Of a DNA stretch of 64,000 nucleotides, positions 15,250 to 23,685 are shown piece by piece. The DNA is from Chloroflexota bacterium (GTDB taxonomy: Bacteria; Chloroflexota; Limnocylindria; P2-11E), in the NCBI GenBank assembly GCA_027310565.1, contig DAIDAP010000015.1, positions 1-64,000 of the forward strand, written 5' to 3'. How positions within the stretch are numbered: position 1 is the first letter of the stretch; the number at the start of each line of letters is the position of its first letter. The notes below the pieces were generated by a model that did not search any database, was not told the DNA's origin, and saw only the letters and a list, made by a program, of their open reading frames with translations. The translations under genes and the position numbers were made by a program.

Positions 15250-16668
15250 TTGACGACGAGGACCGCCCCGATCCAGAGCCGCAATCCCGCGACCGAGGAG
15301 GTCCTCGCGACCTTCGAGCCGTTCACGAACGAGCAGGTCGACGACGCGCTCGACGGGGCGGAGGACGCGTTCCGCGTCTGGCGTGAGCGCTCGTTCGCGG
15401 AGCGCGCCGTGCCGATGCGGCGGCTCGGCGCGCTGCTGCGCGAGCGCGTCGACCGTTACGCGCGTCTCATCACGCTCGAGATGGGCAAGCCGATCGCCGA
15501 GGCGAGGGCCGAGATCGAGAAATGCGCCTCCACCTGCGAGTTCTACGCGGAGCACGCCGCGGAGTTCCTCCGCGACGAGCCCGCGCCGTCCGGCGCGAAG
15601 CGCAGCTACGTCGCGTTCGAGCCGCTCGGGATCGTGCTCGCGGTGATGCCGTGGAACTACCCGTTCTGGCAGGTCGTCCGCTTCGCGGCGCCGGCGCTGA
15701 TGGCGGGCGACGCCGCGGTGCTGAAGCACGCCTCGAACGTGCCGCAGTGCGCGCTCGCCATCGAGGAGGCGGTCCGCGACGCCGGCTTCCCCGACGGGCT
15801 CTTCCGCACGCTGCTCCTCGCAGGCGCCGCGGTCGAGCCGGTCATCGCCGACGACCGCGTGCGCGCGGTGACGCTCACCGGGTCGTCGGCCACCGGCGCG
15901 CGCATCGCCGAGCTCGCGGGCCGCGCGCTCAAGAAGTGCGTGCTCGAGCTCGGCGGATCCGATCCGTTCATCGTGCTCGCCGACGCGGACGTCGAGGCGG
16001 CGGCCGCCGTCGCCACGAGGGCGCGCAACCAGAACGCCGGCCAGTCGTGCATCGCCGCGAAGCGGTTCCTGGTGGAGGACGGCGTGCGCGCCGACTTCGA
16101 GCGCCGCTTCGCCGCGAAGGTCGCCGCGCTGCGCGTCGGCGACCCGCTCGACCCGGAGACGCAGATCGGCCCGCTCGCGCGCGCCGACCTGCGCGAGACG
16201 CTCGAGCGCCAGGTCGCGGGCTCGCTCGCCATGGGCGCGCGCCTGCTCACCGGTGGCACGCGGCGGGGTGGGACGGGGTACTTCTACGAGCCGACCGTCG
16301 TCGCCGACGTGACGCCCGAGATGCCGGTGTTCCGCGAGGAGACCTTCGGCCCGGTGGCCGCGATCGCCAGCGTGGGCGACGCGGACGAGGCGGTCGCCTA
16401 CGCGAACGACTCGCCCTACGGGCTCGGCGGGAACCTCTGGACGCGGGACGAGGAGCGCGGCCAGCGGCTCGCGCGGCGCATCGAGACCGGGCAGGTCTTC
16501 ATCAACGGCATGACCGCGTCGGACCCGCGGCTGCCGTTCGGCGGAGTCAAGCGGAGCGGCTACGGCCGGGAGCTCTCGCACTTCGGGATCCGCGAGTTCG
16601 TGAACATCCAGACCATCTGGATCGGCCCGGCCGTCTCGGCGCAGCCGCGGAAGGCAGCGGGCGAATAG
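15250..16668 (+). CDS. NAD(P)-dependent aldehyde dehydrogenase (succinate-semialdehyde type)
   Basis: 472 residues, full ALDH length. The general base Glu is near residue 233 (LELGGSDPF) and the catalytic Cys near residue 267 (NAGQSCIAAKR). A cofactor-binding segment MPWNYPFWQVVR and the C-terminal LPFGGVKRSGYGREL are present. The Asn/Gly pattern resembles GabD/YneI succinate-semialdehyde dehydrogenases. TTG start four bases after the upstream stop. Probably oxidises a semialdehyde released in the pathway of this operon. Confidence 0.9.
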   Translation: MTTRTAPIQSRNPATEEVLATFEPFTNEQVDDALDGAEDAFRVWRERSFAERAVPMRRLGALLRERVDRYARLITLEMGKPIAEARAEIEKCASTCEFYAEHAAEFLRDEPAPSGAKRSYVAFEPLGIVLAVMPWNYPFWQVVRFAAPALMAGDAAVLKHASNVPQCALAIEEAVRDAGFPDGLFRTLLLAGAAVEPVIADDRVRAVTLTGSSATGARIAELAGRALKKCVLELGGSDPFIVLADADVEAAAAVATRARNQNAGQSCIAAKRFLVEDGVRADFERRFAAKVAALRVGDPLDPETQIGPLARADLRETLERQVAGSLAMGARLLTGGTRRGGTGYFYEPTVVADVTPEMPVFREETFGPVAAIASVGDADEAVAYANDSPYGLGGNLWTRDEERGQRLARRIETGQVFINGMTASDPRLPFGGVKRSGYGRELSHFGIREFVNIQTIWIGPAVSAQPRKAAGE

Positions 16669-16675
16669 TCCTGGG

Positions 16676-18349
16676 GTGAACGCGGCCGAGCTGCTGGTCC
16701 GCTGCCTCGAGAGCGAAGGCGTCCGCCATGTCTTCGGCATCCCCGGCGAGGAGACGCTCGCGCTGAACGACGCGCTCGACCGCAGCGAGCGTATCCGCTT
16801 CGTCCTCACGCGCCACGAGCAGGCGGCGGCGTTCATGGCCGACGTGTACGGGCGGCTGTCCTCGTACCCCGGCGTGTGCCTGGCGACGCTCGGCCCCGGT
16901 GCGACGAACCTCCTCACCGGCGTGGCCGACGCGCAGCTCGACCGCGCGCCGCTCGTCGCCATCACCGGGCAGGCGGGGCTCGAGCGCGTCCACAAGGAGT
17001 CGCACCAGTACGTCGACGTCGTCGGGATGTTCAGGCCCGTGACGAAGTGGTCGACGCGGGTGACCGTGGCGGACAGCGTGCCGGAGATCGTGCGCAAGGC
17101 GTTCCGCCTCGCGCGCATCGAGAAGCCCGGCGCCACGCACGTCGAGCTGCCCGAGGACGTCGCGGCCGAGGAGGTCGACACGCCGCCGCTCGAGGTGCGG
17201 CGCACGTCGTACCCCATGGCGCAGGAGGAGACCCTCGCGAAGGCGGCGGAGCTCGTCGACGCCGCGGCGCGGCCGGTCATCCTCGTGGGCAACGGCGTCC
17301 TGCGGCGCCAGGCGACCGGCCGGCCGGCGGTCGAGGCGCTCCGCCGCTTCGCCGGGCGGAGCCGCATCCCGGCGACGCACACGTACATGGCGAAGGGCGC
17401 GCTCGATCCGCGGGGGCCGCGGTCCCTGCCGCCCGTCGGCCTGCAGCGGCCCGGCGCGGATCTCGAGAACGTGCCGGCGCTCGCCGAGGCGGACGTCGTC
17501 GTGGCGATCGGGTACGACCTGGTGGAGTGGGCTCCGGTCCTGTGGAACCCCAAGCGCGACAAGATCGTCGTGCACGTCGACACGACCGCGGCCGAGCTCG
17601 ACGGGCACTATCACCCCTCGGTCGAGGTCGTCGGCGATCTGCATCTCTCGCTCGAGGCGCTCGCGGGGCTGGTGGCTCCCCGTGCGTCGTCCGGCCGAAG
17701 CCCGCTCGACGCGGCGGCGTCCTATCGGCCTCCGGCCGGCGCCCCGGCTCGGTCGGGCGACGCGCTCGCGCCTGAATTCGTCCTCGCGTCCCTCCGAGAC
17801 GCGCTCGCTCCGGAGGACGTCGTCGTCAGCGACGTGGGCGCGCACAAGGTCTGGCTCTCGCGCCTCTTCCCGACCGAGCGCCCCAACACCGTCGTCGTCT
17901 CGAACGGCCTCGCCTCGATGGGCATCGCGCTCCCGGGCGCGATCGCGGCGAAGCTCGTGCATCCGGACCGCCGGGTCGTCGCGTTCACCGGCGACGGCGG
18001 CTTCCTCATGAACGTGCAGGAGCTCGAGACGGCGAAGCGCATCGGCGCGGCGATCTGCGTCGTCGTGCTCGTCGACGGGCGGCTCGGCGTCATCGAGGCG
18101 AACCAGCGGCGCGCCTACGGCCGGACCTTCGGGACGGAGTTCACCAACCCCGACCTCGTCGATCTCTCGCGCGCGTTCGGCATCGCGGGCTACGCCGTGG
18201 AGAGCGCGACGGACCTCCTGCCGACGCTGCGGCGGGCGCTCGACCTCGCCGGCCCCTCGCTCGTCGCGGTACCGTGGGACCACGAAGCGAGCGACCGGAT
18301 CGCCACTGCTCGGGCGGGGCGGCTACCCGTGACGCCGGAGTCCGCGTGA
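16676..18349 (+). CDS. Acetolactate synthase-like thiamine diphosphate enzyme
   Basis: 557 residues with the three domains of the family. The activating Glu is near residue 48 (TRHEQAAAFMAD). The ThDP motif begins GDGGFLMNVQELETAK near residue 439; the usual Asn pair is replaced by VDGRLG. No regulatory small subunit gene is adjacent, which argues against the branched-chain biosynthetic form and for a catabolic carboligase or decarboxylase. GTG start; the stop overlaps the next gene (GTGA). Exact substrate unknown. Confidence 0.85.
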   Translation: MNAAELLVRCLESEGVRHVFGIPGEETLALNDALDRSERIRFVLTRHEQAAAFMADVYGRLSSYPGVCLATLGPGATNLLTGVADAQLDRAPLVAITGQAGLERVHKESHQYVDVVGMFRPVTKWSTRVTVADSVPEIVRKAFRLARIEKPGATHVELPEDVAAEEVDTPPLEVRRTSYPMAQEETLAKAAELVDAAARPVILVGNGVLRRQATGRPAVEALRRFAGRSRIPATHTYMAKGALDPRGPRSLPPVGLQRPGADLENVPALAEADVVVAIGYDLVEWAPVLWNPKRDKIVVHVDTTAAELDGHYHPSVEVVGDLHLSLEALAGLVAPRASSGRSPLDAAASYRPPAGAPARSGDALAPEFVLASLRDALAPEDVVVSDVGAHKVWLSRLFPTERPNTVVVSNGLASMGIALPGAIAAKLVHPDRRVVAFTGDGGFLMNVQELETAKRIGAAICVVVLVDGRLGVIEANQRRAYGRTFGTEFTNPDLVDLSRAFGIAGYAVESATDLLPTLRRALDLAGPSLVAVPWDHEASDRIATARAGRLPVTPESA

Positions 18350-18807
18350 AGACGCGCCTCCGCGTGAACGGCGAGGAGCGCGAGGTGGACGCGCCACGCG
18401 GGGCCACGCTCCTCTCGGTCCTGCGTGACGACCTGGGCCTCACCGGCACGCGCTTCGGGTGCGGCGCGGGCCAGTGCGGCGCGTGCTACGTCCTCGCGGA
18501 CGGACGCGCCGTCGCGTCGTGCCTGCTCACGCTCGACCAGGCTCAGGCGATGGAGATCACGACGATCGAGGGCCTCGCGGCCAAGGGGACGCTCAGCCCC
18601 GTCCAGGAGGCCTTCGCCGCCGAGGACGCGATGCAGTGCGGCTACTGCACCGGCGGGATGATCGTCTCGGCCACCGCGCTCCTCGCGCGCGACCCGCATC
18701 CGTCGGACCAGGCGATCCGCGATGCGCTCGCCGGCAACCTCTGCCGCTGCGGCGTGTACGTGCGCGCGATCCGCGCGGTGAAGCGCGCCGCGGAGGGCGG
18801 CCGATGA
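18346..18807 (+). CDS. 2Fe-2S subunit of a xanthine-oxidase-family hydroxylase
   Basis: 153 residues with two iron-sulfur clusters. A plant-type ferredoxin site uses C39, C44, C47 and C59 (CGAGQCGACYVL). A helical-domain site uses C98, C101, C133 and C135 (QCGYCTGGM, LCRCGVY). This is the small subunit seen in CO dehydrogenase, isoquinoline oxidoreductase and nicotinate hydroxylase. It passes electrons away from the molybdenum site. Starts at GTG overlapping the previous stop; overlaps the Mo subunit start (ATGA). No FAD (medium) subunit is nearby, so a cytochrome or other acceptor is likely, as in IorAB. Confidence 0.92.
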   Translation: MKTRLRVNGEEREVDAPRGATLLSVLRDDLGLTGTRFGCGAGQCGACYVLADGRAVASCLLTLDQAQAMEITTIEGLAAKGTLSPVQEAFAAEDAMQCGYCTGGMIVSATALLARDPHPSDQAIRDALAGNLCRCGVYVRAIRAVKRAAEGGR

Positions 18808-20681
18808 GCGGCTGGGGCGAGCGCGCGCCCGAGCGGGTCGAGGAGCGCATCCGCGTCCAGCCGGACGGGACGATCACCGCGCTCTCGGGGAAGGTCGAGT
18901 TCGGACAGGGCATCCGCACGGCGTTCGCGCAGCTGGTCGCGGACGAGATGGGCGTGCCGATCGAGCGCGTGCGCGTCGTCCTCGGCGACACCGCGCAGGT
19001 CCCGTGGGACATCGGCACCTTCGGCAGCCGCTCGGTCGCGCAGGAGGCGCCGGCGCTGCGCCGGGCGGCGGCGTACGCCCGCGAGCTCATCGCGAAGGGG
19101 AAGGCGGTCGAGGGTGTGGTCCCCGACGACGTCCCGCTGCGACCGCGGAGCGAGTGGCGCTACGTCGGGACGCCGACGCGGCGCCTGGAGGCGGGCGACA
19201 TCGTGCGCGGAAGCGCCGCCTACGTCGCCGATCTGCGCGTCGCGAACATGGCGCACGCGGCGGTGGTGCGCCCCCCGGTGCGCGGCGCGAAGGCGGGCCG
19301 TGTGGACGACCGTGCCGCGCGCGCGATGCGCGGCGTCCTCGCGATCGTGCGGGACGGCGATCTCGTCGCCGTCGTGGCCGAGCGCGAGGACCAGGCGCGC
19401 GCGGCCGCCGACGCGGTCGAGGTGGAGTGGGCCACGACCGCGCCGCGGACGATGGAGCGGCTCGTCATCCCGATGCGCGACGACGGCGGCGTCGACGAGG
19501 CGCTCGCGGCCGCGGCGCGCACGCTGAGCGCGTCGTTCTCGCTCCCGCCGATCTCGAATGCGCCCATCGGCCCGAGCGCCGCGGTCGCGGACGTCGGCGA
19601 CGACTCGGCCACGATCTTCGCCGGCACGCAGCGGCCCTTCGGCCTGCGCGAGCAGATCGCGCGAGCCGTGGGCCTGGAAGAGACGCGCGTCCGCGTGATA
19701 GCGGCGATGCCGAGCGGCACCTACGGCCGCAACTCCACGGGAGACGCGGCGGTCGAGGCGGCGCTCATCTCGAAGAGGGCCGGCCGGCCGATCCACCTGC
19801 AGTGGTCGCGCGCGGAGGAGTTCGCGCTCGCGCCCGCGCGGCCCGAGGCCTACATGGAGGTCGCCGCCGCGCTCGACGCCGCGGGCCGCATCACGGCCTG
19901 GAGGTACGACGAGCACACGAACGCGCACAGCGGCGCGGGCCTCGACCCCCGGGTGCTGCCGATGACCTCGGGCCGCAACGCCATCCCGCACTACCGCCTC
20001 GGCCGGGCGCGCGTCACCCTCCACGTCGAGCCGACGCCGCTGCGCACCGCGTCGTTCCGCTCGCTCGCGGCGGCGGAGAACATCTTCGCCATCGAGTCGT
20101 TCATGGACGAGCTCGCCCACCTCGCGACGCGGGAGCCGCTCGCGTTTCGCCTCGCCCACGTCGAGGACGAGCGCCTGCGCCGCGTCTACGAGCGGGTCGC
20201 GGCGAACGCGGCGTGGGGGCGGCGCGTCGGCGAGGGGCGGGGCCTGGGGATCGCCGGGACGATCTACCACGGGACGTACGTCGCCGAGGTCGCCGAGGTG
20301 GAGGTGGACGCCTCGGGCCGCGTGCGCCTGGTGCGGGCGTGGGCCGCGATCGACCCCGGTCTCACGCTCAATCCGGACGGCGTGCGCAACCAGACCGAGG
20401 GCGGGATCCAGCAGTCGGCGTCGTGGACGCTCTACGAGGCGCTGCGGCATCGCGACGGCCGCGTCGTGAACGCCGGGTGGGACACGTATCCCATCGCGAC
20501 GTTCCGCGACGCACCCGAAGCGATCGAGGTGGACGTGATGGGCGATGCGTCGCAGCCCTCGACCGGCGTCGGCGAGCCGGGCGCGGTGTGCATCTCGGCC
20601 GCGATCGGCAACGCGGTCTTCGCGGCCAGGGGCGTGCGCGTGCGCGACCTGCCGATGACCCCGGAGCGCGTGCGCGCATGA
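18804..20681 (+). CDS. Molybdopterin subunit of a xanthine-oxidase-family hydroxylase (IorB-like)
   Basis: 625 residues. It begins with the block VEFGQGIRTAFAQLVADEMG, which in standard CoxL-type subunits lies in the middle, then gives the aldehyde-oxidase a/b domain (GTPTRRLEAGDIVRGSAAY). The catalytic Glu is near residue 591 in STGVGEPGAVC. This permuted order is the isoquinoline 1-oxidoreductase beta type. It would hydroxylate a heteroaromatic or similar substrate using water. Paired by overlap with the 2Fe-2S subunit. The molybdopterin synthase fusion at 58827-59492 could supply its cofactor. Confidence 0.85.
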   Translation: MSGWGERAPERVEERIRVQPDGTITALSGKVEFGQGIRTAFAQLVADEMGVPIERVRVVLGDTAQVPWDIGTFGSRSVAQEAPALRRAAAYARELIAKGKAVEGVVPDDVPLRPRSEWRYVGTPTRRLEAGDIVRGSAAYVADLRVANMAHAAVVRPPVRGAKAGRVDDRAARAMRGVLAIVRDGDLVAVVAEREDQARAAADAVEVEWATTAPRTMERLVIPMRDDGGVDEALAAAARTLSASFSLPPISNAPIGPSAAVADVGDDSATIFAGTQRPFGLREQIARAVGLEETRVRVIAAMPSGTYGRNSTGDAAVEAALISKRAGRPIHLQWSRAEEFALAPARPEAYMEVAAALDAAGRITAWRYDEHTNAHSGAGLDPRVLPMTSGRNAIPHYRLGRARVTLHVEPTPLRTASFRSLAAAENIFAIESFMDELAHLATREPLAFRLAHVEDERLRRVYERVAANAAWGRRVGEGRGLGIAGTIYHGTYVAEVAEVEVDASGRVRLVRAWAAIDPGLTLNPDGVRNQTEGGIQQSASWTLYEALRHRDGRVVNAGWDTYPIATFRDAPEAIEVDVMGDASQPSTGVGEPGAVCISAAIGNAVFAARGVRVRDLPMTPERVRA

Positions 20682-20724
20682 GCGGTCCGGTCGCGGGGCC
20701 GGGACGAGCGAGGGCGGCGTCGAC

Positions 20725-21225
20725 GTGAGCGCGCCGCGCATCCGGGTCGTGCGGCAGGACATCGCGACGCTCGACGTGGACGCCGTCGTGAACTCGGCGA
20801 ACGATCACCTCTGGATGGGCGGCGGCGTCGCCGGGGCGCTCAAAGGGGCGGGTGGGAGCGAGATCGAGCGCGAAGCGATGGCGAAGGGGCCGATCGCGCT
20901 CGGCGAGGCCGTCGTGACCGGCGCCGGCCGGCTCCGCGCGCGCCACGTCATCCACGCCGCCGTGATGGCCCAGCTCGTGCCGCGCACGACCGCCGGGACC
21001 GTCGAACGCGCGACACGCAGCGCCCTGGCGCGCGCGGAGGAGATCGGGGCGCGCACCGTCGCGTTCCCGGCGCTGGGGACCGGCGTCGCCGGCTTCCCGC
21101 TCGACGAATGCGCGCGGCTCATGATCCGAGCCGTCCGCGAGCACAGCGGCACGGTGGAGGAGGTCGTCTTCGCGCTGCGCGGAGACGACGCGGCCCGGGC
21201 GTTCGAGTCCGCCGCGCGCCGCTAG
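20725..21225 (+). CDS. Macro-domain protein
   Basis: 166 residues forming a single macro domain. The adenine/ADP-ribose-binding segments VDAVVNSANDHLWMGGGVAG and FPALGTGVAGFPLDE are intact. Such proteins bind ADP-ribose or remove it from O-acetyl-ADP-ribose and modified proteins; the Asn-containing NSAND motif is compatible with hydrolase activity. GTG start 43 bases after the molybdopterin subunit. Its TAG stop shares the palindrome CTAG with the stop of the convergent gene. Confidence 0.9.
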   Translation: MSAPRIRVVRQDIATLDVDAVVNSANDHLWMGGGVAGALKGAGGSEIEREAMAKGPIALGEAVVTGAGRLRARHVIHAAVMAQLVPRTTAGTVERATRSALARAEEIGARTVAFPALGTGVAGFPLDECARLMIRAVREHSGTVEEVVFALRGDDAARAFESAARR

Positions 21226-22889
21226 CGCCGCCGCGCGCCGCGGCCGCGCACGACGCGGCCCGGCGTCGCGCCGGTGTGCTCGCCGTCGCACAGCACCGGC
21301 GTGCCGTTCACCAGGACGTGCCGCACGCCGGTCGCGTAGCGGTGCGGGTCCTCGTACGTCGCGTGATCGGCGATCGTGGCGGGGTCGAAGACGACGACGT
21401 CGGCGAAGCAGCCCGGCGCGAGCGTGCCGCGCCGGTCCAGCCCCAGGTTCGCCGCGGGGAACGAGGTCATGCGCCGGATGACGTCCGCGAGAGGGGCGAC
21501 GCCGGCGCGCACGAAGGGGCCGAGGACGCGCGCGAACGTCCCGTACGTGCGCGGGTGCGGCTGCGACCGGAGGAACACGCCCTCGGGCGCGATCGAGCCG
21601 GCGTCCGAGCCGAAGCTCATCCAGGGGAGCGCGGCCTGGCGGCGCAGGTTCTCGCGCGCGCCCATGAACACGATCATCCCGACGCGGCTCTCGTCGTCGC
21701 GCACGAGATCCATCGCGACGTCGCGCGGGTCGCCGCCGCGCTCGGCCGCGGCCTGCGCGAGCGTCCTGCCGGTCAGCGGCTTGAGCGCGTCGCTCTTGAA
21801 CGAGACGAGCAGGATGCCGTCGGGGCCGCCGGCCGCCGCGTAGAGGTTCTCCCAGCCCCGGCCGGGGCGCGCCATCTCCTCACGGATGCGCGCGCGCTGC
21901 GCGTCGTCCGCCAGACGCGCGCGCAAGGCCCGCGGGCCGCCGTCGTGCGCCCACGGCGGGAAGCACGCCGCGAGCCCCGTCGCGCCGGCCTCGTACGGGT
22001 ACATGTCCGCCGTGATCGCGAGTCCCTCCGACCGCGCGCGCTCCACGCGCTCGATCGCGCCGTCGAGCTTCGGCCAGTTCGCGCGTCCGGCCTGCTTGAG
22101 GTGGTAGATCTCGGCCCCGACGCGCGCGCGGCGCGCGATGGCGATGAGCTCGTCGATCGCCTCGAGCAGGCCGTCGCCCTCGCTGCGCAGGTGCGAGACG
22201 TACATGCCGCCGTACGGGGCCGCGGCGTCGCACAGCGCGACGAGCTCGTCGGTGGACGAGTACGCGGCGGGAGCGTAGATGAGCGAGGAGCCGACGCCGA
22301 GCGCGCCGTCGCGCATCGCGGCGTCGACGAGCGCGCGCATGCGCGCGAGCTCGTCCGGGGTCGGCGGCCGATCGTCGTCGCCGAGCTCGTGCATCCGGAC
22401 GGTCGTCGCACCGACGAACGAGGCGACGTTCGCCGAGATGCCGCGGCGCTCGAGCGTGACGAGCGCCTCGTCGAGAGTCGTCCAGGTGATGTCGTACCGG
22501 ATGTCGCCCTGCTGCTCGAGCCGCTCGCGCCGCATGCGCCCGTTCAGCGGCCCGAAGCTCCAGCCCTCGCCGAACACCTCGAGCGTCACGCCCTGCCGCA
22601 GATCGGACTGCGAGCGGCCGTCGGCGAAGAGCGTGTCGGTCGCCCACGAGAGCATGTTGATGAACCCGGGAGCGACGGCGGCGCCGGCCGCGTCGAGCTC
22701 GACGCGGGCGCGGCCGGCCACCGCGCCGACCGCGGCGATCCGATCGCCGTCGACCGCGACGTCGGCGCGCACCGGGCCTCCGCCGCGGCCGTCGTAGACG
22801 TCGCCGCCGCGGATCGCCAGATCGTGCTGAGCGGGAATCACGCTACCGTCGCGCCCCGCGGGGCGCCGCCGGGCGTCGCGGCCTCGCAT
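21222..22889 (-). CDS. Amidohydrolase of the N-acyl-D-amino-acid deacylase family, HxH motif absent
   Basis: Up to 555 residues. The overall order matches D-aminoacylases: LAIRGGDVYDGRG at the N-terminus, GVGSSLIYAPAAYSS, YVSHLRSEGDGLLEA, GAEIYHLKQAG, MSFGSDAGSIAPEG, and a C-terminal LAPGCFADVVVFDPATI. However, after APGFI the usual H-x-H metal ligands are replaced by NMLSW, so the metal site must differ or activity is lost. ATG 22889 fits a possible -10; GTG 22841 is the alternative and better matches the family N-terminus. It is divergent from a membrane protein gene. Confidence 0.8.
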   Translation of the reverse strand: MRGRDARRRPAGRDGSVIPAQHDLAIRGGDVYDGRGGGPVRADVAVDGDRIAAVGAVAGRARVELDAAGAAVAPGFINMLSWATDTLFADGRSQSDLRQGVTLEVFGEGWSFGPLNGRMRRERLEQQGDIRYDITWTTLDEALVTLERRGISANVASFVGATTVRMHELGDDDRPPTPDELARMRALVDAAMRDGALGVGSSLIYAPAAYSSTDELVALCDAAAPYGGMYVSHLRSEGDGLLEAIDELIAIARRARVGAEIYHLKQAGRANWPKLDGAIERVERARSEGLAITADMYPYEAGATGLAACFPPWAHDGGPRALRARLADDAQRARIREEMARPGRGWENLYAAAGGPDGILLVSFKSDALKPLTGRTLAQAAAERGGDPRDVAMDLVRDDESRVGMIVFMGARENLRRQAALPWMSFGSDAGSIAPEGVFLRSQPHPRTYGTFARVLGPFVRAGVAPLADVIRRMTSFPAANLGLDRRGTLAPGCFADVVVFDPATIADHATYEDPHRYATGVRHVLVNGTPVLCDGEHTGATPGRVVRGRGARRR

Positions 22890-22893
22890 TCGC

Positions 22894-22900
22894 TACAGTT
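22894..22900. promoter_or_regulatory. Possible divergent -10 (TACAGT / AACTGT)
   Basis: TACAGT on the plus strand gives a leader of about 20 bases with a GGAGGTAGGGGAG ribosome site before ATG 22927. On the minus strand AACTGT ends 6 bases before ATG 22889. Confidence 0.4.
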
Positions 22901-22926
22901 CGCCGAACGAACGGAGGTAGGGGAGC

Positions 22927-23487
22927 ATGCTGCGGACCGTCGCGGCCGTCGAGCAGCGCCCGCGGCTCCTGCTCGCCTGCGTCTTCGTCGCGACGGCCTT
23001 CTTCGGCTTCGCCGTCCAGGCCGTGGGCAACCTGTACCTCAACTGGCGGGGCGATCCGCTCGTGCTCCAGTACCGCGCGACGCTCTCGTACACGTCGGCG
23101 ATCGTCGGCGACGGCGTGCTCATCCCGCTGGTCAACGTCTTCATCGCCAGCCAGCTCTTGCTCTGGCGGCGCCGCCCGCGTGCGAGCGAGATCGCGCTCT
23201 CCGTGCTCGGCGGGGCGCTCATCACCATCTTCGTCCACGTCTACCAGGGGCTCAACAACCTGCGGAACTGGGCGATGCCGGCGCCGTTCCAGTGGACGCC
23301 CATCGGCTACTACCACGGCGTGTTCATGTGGACGGAGATCTCCATCGTGCTGTTCTTCTGGGGCCAGGTCGGCCTCGTGGCGCGTGACAATCCCCGCGCC
23401 ATCCTCTCGCACCGCATCGCGTTCGCGTTCCTCTGCGGCGCGCTCTTCCTGCGTCTCCTCTTCGGGGACTACGGGTACGTGAACTAG
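22927..23487 (+). CDS. Conserved-type five-span membrane protein, unknown function
   Basis: 186 residues with five hydrophobic segments, near residues 14-36, 57-79, 88-108, 126-148 and 160-178. Polar residues lie inside the spans (HVYQGLNNLRNW, YYHGVFMWTEISIV). The ATG has a strong GGAGG-type ribosome site. I do not recognise a family. The many aromatic residues and an H-x-x-Y motif within the helices resemble small integral sensor or transporter-like proteins, without further support. Confidence 0.7.
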   Translation: MLRTVAAVEQRPRLLLACVFVATAFFGFAVQAVGNLYLNWRGDPLVLQYRATLSYTSAIVGDGVLIPLVNVFIASQLLLWRRRPRASEIALSVLGGALITIFVHVYQGLNNLRNWAMPAPFQWTPIGYYHGVFMWTEISIVLFFWGQVGLVARDNPRAILSHRIAFAFLCGALFLRLLFGDYGYVN

Positions 23488-23685
23488 GAGCCGCTCCCCC
23501 GGCTGCTTCACGGCGCGTCATTCCTGCTGCCTTGCATGCGACGGCCGCTGAGAGCGCCGCGCGAAACCGGTCCTGGTTCTCCCAGTGGAGCAAGAGCAGA
23601 GCGAGGCGACGTTCGTGCTCCTCACTCAGAGGACGAACCTTCGAGAAGAAGGTCTCGAGTGGGACCTGCGTCCAGTGCCCTCGTC
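23488..23685 (-). pseudogene. Possible gene remnant with lower G+C
   Basis: A minus-strand frame without a usable start reads GRGHWTQVPLETFFSKV then SEEHERRLALLLLHWENQD and RFRAALSAAVACKAAG, ending near the convergent stop region. Its codon use is less G+C-biased than the neighbours (CGT, CCT, AGT, GAA). It looks like the 3' end of a foreign or decayed gene. I cannot assign a family. Confidence 0.3.
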
